Assembly (NCBI RefSeq): GCF_000143965.1
Contig: NC_014365.1
Span: 1,949,501 to 2,013,500, forward strand
Source of the DNA: Desulfarculus baarsii DSM 2075
GTDB lineage: Bacteria > Desulfobacterota > Desulfarculia > Desulfarculales > Desulfarculaceae
Reading direction: 5' to 3'
Length of the DNA: 64,000 nucleotides
Below are positions 60,862 through 64,000 of the stretch, piece by piece. The notes under the pieces were generated by a model. That model ran no database searches, had not been told where the DNA came from, and saw nothing but the letters and a program-made list of their open reading frames with translations. The first letter of the stretch is position 1; every line of letters starts with the position of its first letter. The translations under genes were made by a program, and so were the position numbers.

Positions 60862-62391
60862 TTAGATGATTTCTTTGAAGTCCGCGCCGGTGCTGGTCAG
60901 GATGAAGTTCAGCTCGATGAACTCCGCCGTCTTGGTCGGCTTGACGAACACGCGGGCCACCATCTCGTTGCGGTCGATGACCGCCGGAGTGTTGGTCTCT
61001 TCGTCGCACTGGAAGGCGAAGTCATAGAGGCCGCCCTTGTCCTTGATGTCCTGCAGAAAGGGATTGATCAGGCGGCCGAGGGCACGCCAGGTCTGGGGAT
61101 GGTTCGGCTCGAACACCACGAAGCGGGAGGACTCCGAGATGGCTTCCTCCATGTACATCATCAGGCGGCGGACGTTGATGCGGTCCACGGCCGATGGCTG
61201 GCTCTGCAGTGTCTTCTGCCCCCAGATGTTGATGCCGGTGTCGGGGAACACGGCGATGACATTGACCCCTTCCGGATAGAGCACATCGCGCTCGCCACGG
61301 CTGGTCTTGTAGTCCAGGGAGAGCGTGTTGAAGATGCGGCCCCGGTCGATACCGGCGGGCGCGTTCCAGACGTTGGTCTTCTGGTCGCTGCGGGCGATGC
61401 AGCCCGCCACCGCGCCGCAGGGCGGCACCAGCTTCTTGCGCGAGTTGACCGGATCGCTGATCTCCAACCAGGGGTAATAGAGCGCCGCGTAGGAGGAGTT
61501 GAAGGCCGCGTGGCTGTACATCCCTTGTCCCTTGCGGAAATCGACCGCCTCGAGCGGCTCCAGGTGCATGGGCGTGTCGGCGATGAACAGCAGATCCTTG
61601 CGCCCCTCGGCATAGGCGATTCCGGCGTTGATCACCGGCACCGTGGTGACGCCGGGAACCATCAGCAGGTTCAGGGCGTCGATCTCGTCAAATCCATAGA
61701 GGCCGGTATGCTGCGAGGGATCGCCGATGAAATCGGCATCGGCCAGATCGGTCAGCCCGTTGTCGCCGCCGCTGAGCGTGAACACGCCCAATGCCGGACG
61801 GTCGCCGGGCGTTCCCATTGCTGCGGCCAGATCCTGGACCAGGATGAAATCCGAACGGTCGTTGATCGCCAGTTCCACATGGTTGGGCAGCGTCTCGTCC
61901 ATGCTCAGATCCTTGAACACCTCGACCACATCGCCTTTATGCCGGACCACCAGGTTGAAATGGTTGGCCGGATCAAGGGAGCCATCCTCGATGGAGACGG
62001 AGAGTCGGTCGCCCCAGACGCCTTCGTTCACGGCTTCGATCCGCAGGGCGTCGGCGGGCGTCGCCTCCCGGTTCTGCAGGACGACGGACGCCTTGAGCGC
62101 CGTCAGCGTGTCCCGGTCGGTGGGGTCGGTGAGATGGGCGATGCGGGTGACGTAGAGGACCGAGCCGCCGTTATCGAAAAACGCCCGGGCGGCGTAGGCC
62201 AGATAGCTCTCATTGATGTAAGAGCCGAAACGGTTGATGAACTGCTCCCAGCTCGTTACCAGCACGGGCTTGTTGATCGGGCCTTTCTCGGCCACCCCGA
62301 CCATGGCGGCCGACGAGGTCGAGATCTGCTTCACATAGAAACTGAAGTCCGTTTCCCGGGTGTAAATCCCGGGCGATAGATAGGTCGGCAT
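60862..62391 (-). CDS. contractile tail sheath protein
   Basis: 509 aa. The sheath signature is at the N-terminus (YLSPGIYTRETDFSFYVKQISTSSAAMVGVAEKGPINKPVLVTSWEQFINRFG) and in the C-terminal domain (VNVIAVFPDTGINIWGQKTL..., RRLMMYMEEAISESSRFVVFEPN and NPFLQDIKDKGGLYDFAFQCDEETN). Length matches phage sheath proteins (Mu, T4 types). ATG 62391 is preceded by GGAGG. It defines the cluster as myovirus-type or contractile injection system. Confidence 0.95.
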   Translation of the reverse strand: MPTYLSPGIYTRETDFSFYVKQISTSSAAMVGVAEKGPINKPVLVTSWEQFINRFGSYINESYLAYAARAFFDNGGSVLYVTRIAHLTDPTDRDTLTALKASVVLQNREATPADALRIEAVNEGVWGDRLSVSIEDGSLDPANHFNLVVRHKGDVVEVFKDLSMDETLPNHVELAINDRSDFILVQDLAAAMGTPGDRPALGVFTLSGGDNGLTDLADADFIGDPSQHTGLYGFDEIDALNLLMVPGVTTVPVINAGIAYAEGRKDLLFIADTPMHLEPLEAVDFRKGQGMYSHAAFNSSYAALYYPWLEISDPVNSRKKLVPPCGAVAGCIARSDQKTNVWNAPAGIDRGRIFNTLSLDYKTSRGERDVLYPEGVNVIAVFPDTGINIWGQKTLQSQPSAVDRINVRRLMMYMEEAISESSRFVVFEPNHPQTWRALGRLINPFLQDIKDKGGLYDFAFQCDEETNTPAVIDRNEMVARVFVKPTKTAEFIELNFILTSTGADFKEII

Positions 62392-62393
62392 GA

Positions 62394-62651
62394 TTATTTC
62401 CTCCGCTTGCTGGTGGTCTTGGCCTCATCGGTTCCGGCGTCCTCGGTCGCCGTGGGCTTTCCCGGCTCCGGTTCCGCGCCGCCGGTCAGGTCCGTGATGC
62501 GCACCAGGCCGCGTTTTCCGGCGGTCTTGATCTCGGCGGAGAGTTCCTTGCGGGCGATGCTCTTGCGTTCTCGCGGCCCGAGGTGGAGGGTTCCCTGGCC
62601 GGAGAGGTTGAACGTCAGGGGTTGGAACTGCAGGTTTCTGATCTCGATCAC
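62394..62651 (-). CDS. small tail-cluster protein, 85 aa
   Basis: The GTG at 62651 has AGGAG about 7 bases upstream. The first 55 residues (IEIRNLQFQPLTFNLSGQGTLHLGPRERKSIARKELSAEI) form a beta-rich domain resembling parts of baseplate or tail-attachment proteins, and the rest is a low-complexity acidic/basic tail. It is two bases from the sheath gene. Unknown function; its place directly before the sheath is typical of small head-tail completion proteins. Confidence 0.6.
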   Translation of the reverse strand: MIEIRNLQFQPLTFNLSGQGTLHLGPRERKSIARKELSAEIKTAGKRGLVRITDLTGGAEPEPGKPTATEDAGTDEAKTTSKRRK

Positions 62652-62663
62652 GGTTGTTCTCCT

Positions 62664-63212
62664 TTACGGTTGAATGGTTCGTTGCTCTGTCACGTCGCCG
62701 TGAAACTGGAAGGTCCGGTCCCGGATCAGCCGACCGTCGCGCAGGTCGCCGTCGTACACCGGGCAGGATTCGATGCGGATGCGTCCGGAGCTCTGCCGGA
62801 GGTTGGAGAGGTTCACCCGGGCCAGACCGCCCAGAGGAACCAGCTCGGTGAGGTTCAGGCTGCCCTGGTCGGTGATGGCGATCTCCGGGTGAAGCTGAAG
62901 GAACCGTGATACCGACTCGTGAAAACCGAGCAGTTCGGCCTCCCGATCCACGGTTACCACCAGGTCGAAATCGAGGTGATAGAGCCGGGGAAACCGGCAC
63001 TCCTCGAAACTCAGCTCCGCGACATTCTTCTCGAACAGGCGGCTCTGGCTGCGGCGGAAACGGTCTTCTGTCAGCTTCGGCCCCTGGAGGATGACGCTGG
63101 GGGTGCGCTGGACCTCGAACAGGTCATCCGGGAACACCAGCACGGTGTCCGGGTGGATGGCCTGCTTGGCCAGGCGGATCAGGGTTTCTGTGACGGTCTG
63201 TATCGTGCTCAA
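62664..63212 (-). CDS. putative tail terminator/completion protein, 182 aa
   Basis: The start is a TTG at 63212 with GGAGG 6 bases upstream. STIQTVTETLIRLAKQAIHPDTVLVFPDDLFEV and the central RFPRLYHLDFDLVVTVDREAELLGFHESVSRFLQLHPEI are alpha/beta, as in tail-terminator-type proteins that cap the sheath. No known motif was recognised, so the role is assigned by position (first gene, before the sheath). The interspersed repeat copy B lies 20 bases upstream. Confidence 0.6.
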   Translation of the reverse strand: MSTIQTVTETLIRLAKQAIHPDTVLVFPDDLFEVQRTPSVILQGPKLTEDRFRRSQSRLFEKNVAELSFEECRFPRLYHLDFDLVVTVDREAELLGFHESVSRFLQLHPEIAITDQGSLNLTELVPLGGLARVNLSNLRQSSGRIRIESCPVYDGDLRDGRLIRDRTFQFHGDVTEQRTIQP

Positions 63213-63231
63213 GGGACGCCTCCGTTTTCTG

Positions 63232-63273
63232 CCTGGTTACTTACCGGAAGCGCTGGCGATGTGTCGGAGGCTC
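63232..63273 (-). repeat. interspersed repeat, copy B
   Basis: 42 bases matching copy A (54791-54833) at about four in five positions, with the long identical core TTACTTACCGGAAG. It lies just upstream of the first tail gene, in the likely promoter position of the cluster. Confidence 0.7.
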
Positions 63274-63335
63274 AAAGCGGAGGGTACTGCAGAGGGGCTC
63301 TTTCTTCAGCATCAACAGTTTTTCAAAAAAACTGG

Positions 63336-63364
63336 TTGACAAATCCCGTACAAGGAATAAAGAT
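63336..63364 (+). promoter_or_regulatory. candidate promoter of the tetR gene at 63398
   Basis: TTGACA at 63336-63341, 17-base spacer, AAAGAT at 63359-63364; the -10 is weak, but the region is AT-rich. The palindrome at 63365 follows immediately. Confidence 0.45.
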
Positions 63365-63378
63365 AGTAATCAATTACT
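63365..63378. promoter_or_regulatory. TetR-type operator palindrome
   Basis: AGTAAT-CA-ATTACT is a perfect 14-bp inverted repeat between the -10 box and the GGAGG of a TetR gene, the standard place for autorepression. Confidence 0.6.
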
Positions 63379-63397
63379 CACTTTCATGGAGGCTTAT

Positions 63398-64000
63398 ATG
63401 AACTCATCAAACAAACATCTTCCGGCTGAGGAACGACGGGCAGTGACGGTAGAGGCGGTGGTCGAGTTGGCTGGTGAACAGAACCCGAGCGAGATTACCA
63501 CGGCTGCCATAGCCAAACGCATGGGACTGACCCAGGGTGCACTTTTTCGTCATTTCCCAAACAAGGATGCCATCTTACAAGCTGTTATGGAATGGGTGGC
63601 CGAACGATTAATGTCCCGCATTGAAAAAGCAGTTCATGCAGAGCCCTCTCCTCTTGCCGCACTCGAAAGCATGTTTATGGCGCATGTGGACTTTATAACA
63701 GAGCACCCTGGTATTCCCCGTATGTTGTTTGGTGAATTGCAACGATCTGAAGAAACCGCGCCCAAGCGGATGGCGCAAACGCTCATCCGCCGTTATGGGG
63801 AGCGCCTCAATCGTTTGTTTGAACAAGGAAAGACCTGCGGTGAGCTTGATGGAAAGCTTGATAACGAGGCTGCGGCCACTCTCTTCATCGGGACTATTCA
63901 AGGATTGGTCATGCAATCGTTGATAGCTGGAGATGTTAGCCATATGCGTCGCAATGCACCGAAAGTTTTTGCCATCTATCAACGGGGCATCAGGAGTGCA
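63398..64000 (+). CDS. TetR-family regulator, incomplete at the window edge
   Basis: At least 201 residues from ATG 63398, with GGAGG 5 bases upstream; no stop before the end of the window. The helix-turn-helix is clear: RRAVTVEAVVELAGEQNPSEITTAAIAKRMGLTQGALFRHFPNKDAILQAVMEWVAERLM. The C-terminal part has HPGIPRMLFGELQR, a motif seen in AcrR/TetR regulators of efflux. It is AT-richer than everything else in the window and uses AT-ending codons often, pointing to a different source. Probably regulates itself and genes beyond the window. Confidence 0.9.
   Translation, partial: MNSSNKHLPAEERRAVTVEAVVELAGEQNPSEITTAAIAKRMGLTQGALFRHFPNKDAILQAVMEWVAERLMSRIEKAVHAEPSPLAALESMFMAHVDFITEHPGIPRMLFGELQRSEETAPKRMAQTLIRRYGERLNRLFEQGKTCGELDGKLDNEAAATLFIGTIQGLVMQSLIAGDVSHMRRNAPKVFAIYQRGIRSA

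Noticed and set aside
59683-62379. 898-residue plus-strand frame opposite the sheath, tube and chaperone genes
   Set aside because: It covers four minus-strand genes, has no domains and runs against their ribosome sites.

Overview
The window looks like chromosomal DNA of a GC-rich, anaerobic Gram-negative bacterium of the Desulfobacterota (Deltaproteobacteria) type. The evidence is a complete Rnf complex with ApbE, ferredoxin-dependent indolepyruvate oxidoreductase (IorAB), two large multihaem c-type cytochromes beside Rieske/cytochrome b genes, a YedE/TusA sulfur pair, and outer-membrane functions (TolC, RND efflux, EnvC). No rRNA, tRNA or CRISPR array was seen. The assignment to a sulfate-reducer-like lineage is inferred from gene content.

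Layout. 0-4.2 kb: two small unknown proteins, an HD-GYP phosphodiesterase, a 48-residue zinc ribbon, a YkgJ-type metal/cluster protein, RseC and a universal stress protein. 4.2-11.6 kb (minus): rnfCDGEAB-apbE, in which RnfB is fused to a GltD-like flavoprotein. 11.8-14.0 kb: hybrid response regulator/histidine kinase, a separate receiver protein and a GNAT enzyme. 14.0-16.8 kb: iorAB behind a good promoter and a ~200-base leader. 16.9-22.4 kb: a split quinol-oxidising bc-type module (cytochrome b N-half, Rieske protein, subunit-IV-like protein) next to two paralogous 10- and 11-haem cytochromes. 22.4-31 kb: sulfur transport/transfer, TPR, OsmC, CbiB, PgpA, YibQ-type deacetylase. 30.6-36.1 kb: tolC-ftsE-ftsX-envC-ctpA-yibQ, a cell-envelope and division operon. 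36-42.5 kb: glycosyltransferases, a flippase-like membrane protein, a hydrolase and an acyl-CoA synthetase. 42.5-49.8 kb: nucleotidyltransferase-like protein, TetR regulator and an RND efflux operon.

49.8-63.2 kb is of different origin. The first gene of the RND operon (acrA-like) is cut at its 5' end by the terminus of an IS481-family element. That element is itself truncated and joined to a contractile-tail gene cluster (sheath, tube, tail chaperone with a candidate -1 frameshift site, tape measure, baseplate hub, spike, PAAR tip, M15 peptidase). No capsid, terminase or portal genes precede the sheath, and the baseplate-wedge and fibre genes expected after PAAR are absent at the IS junction. 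The cluster is therefore a tail-only module (tailocin-like or prophage remnant) truncated at one end. At 63.4 kb a visibly AT-richer TetR gene begins and runs off the window; it has a promoter and a perfect 14-bp palindrome in front of it.

How it fits together: Rnf and IorAB share reduced ferredoxin; the fused RnfB could couple it to NAD(P)H directly. The bc/multihaem module probably moves quinol electrons to periplasmic acceptors. FtsEX-EnvC controls peptidoglycan cleavage at division, with CtpA and YibQ in the same transcript. Three genes (rseC, the subunit-IV-like gene, pgpA) share a promoter layout that places the predicted transcript start on the ATG, suggesting leaderless mRNAs.
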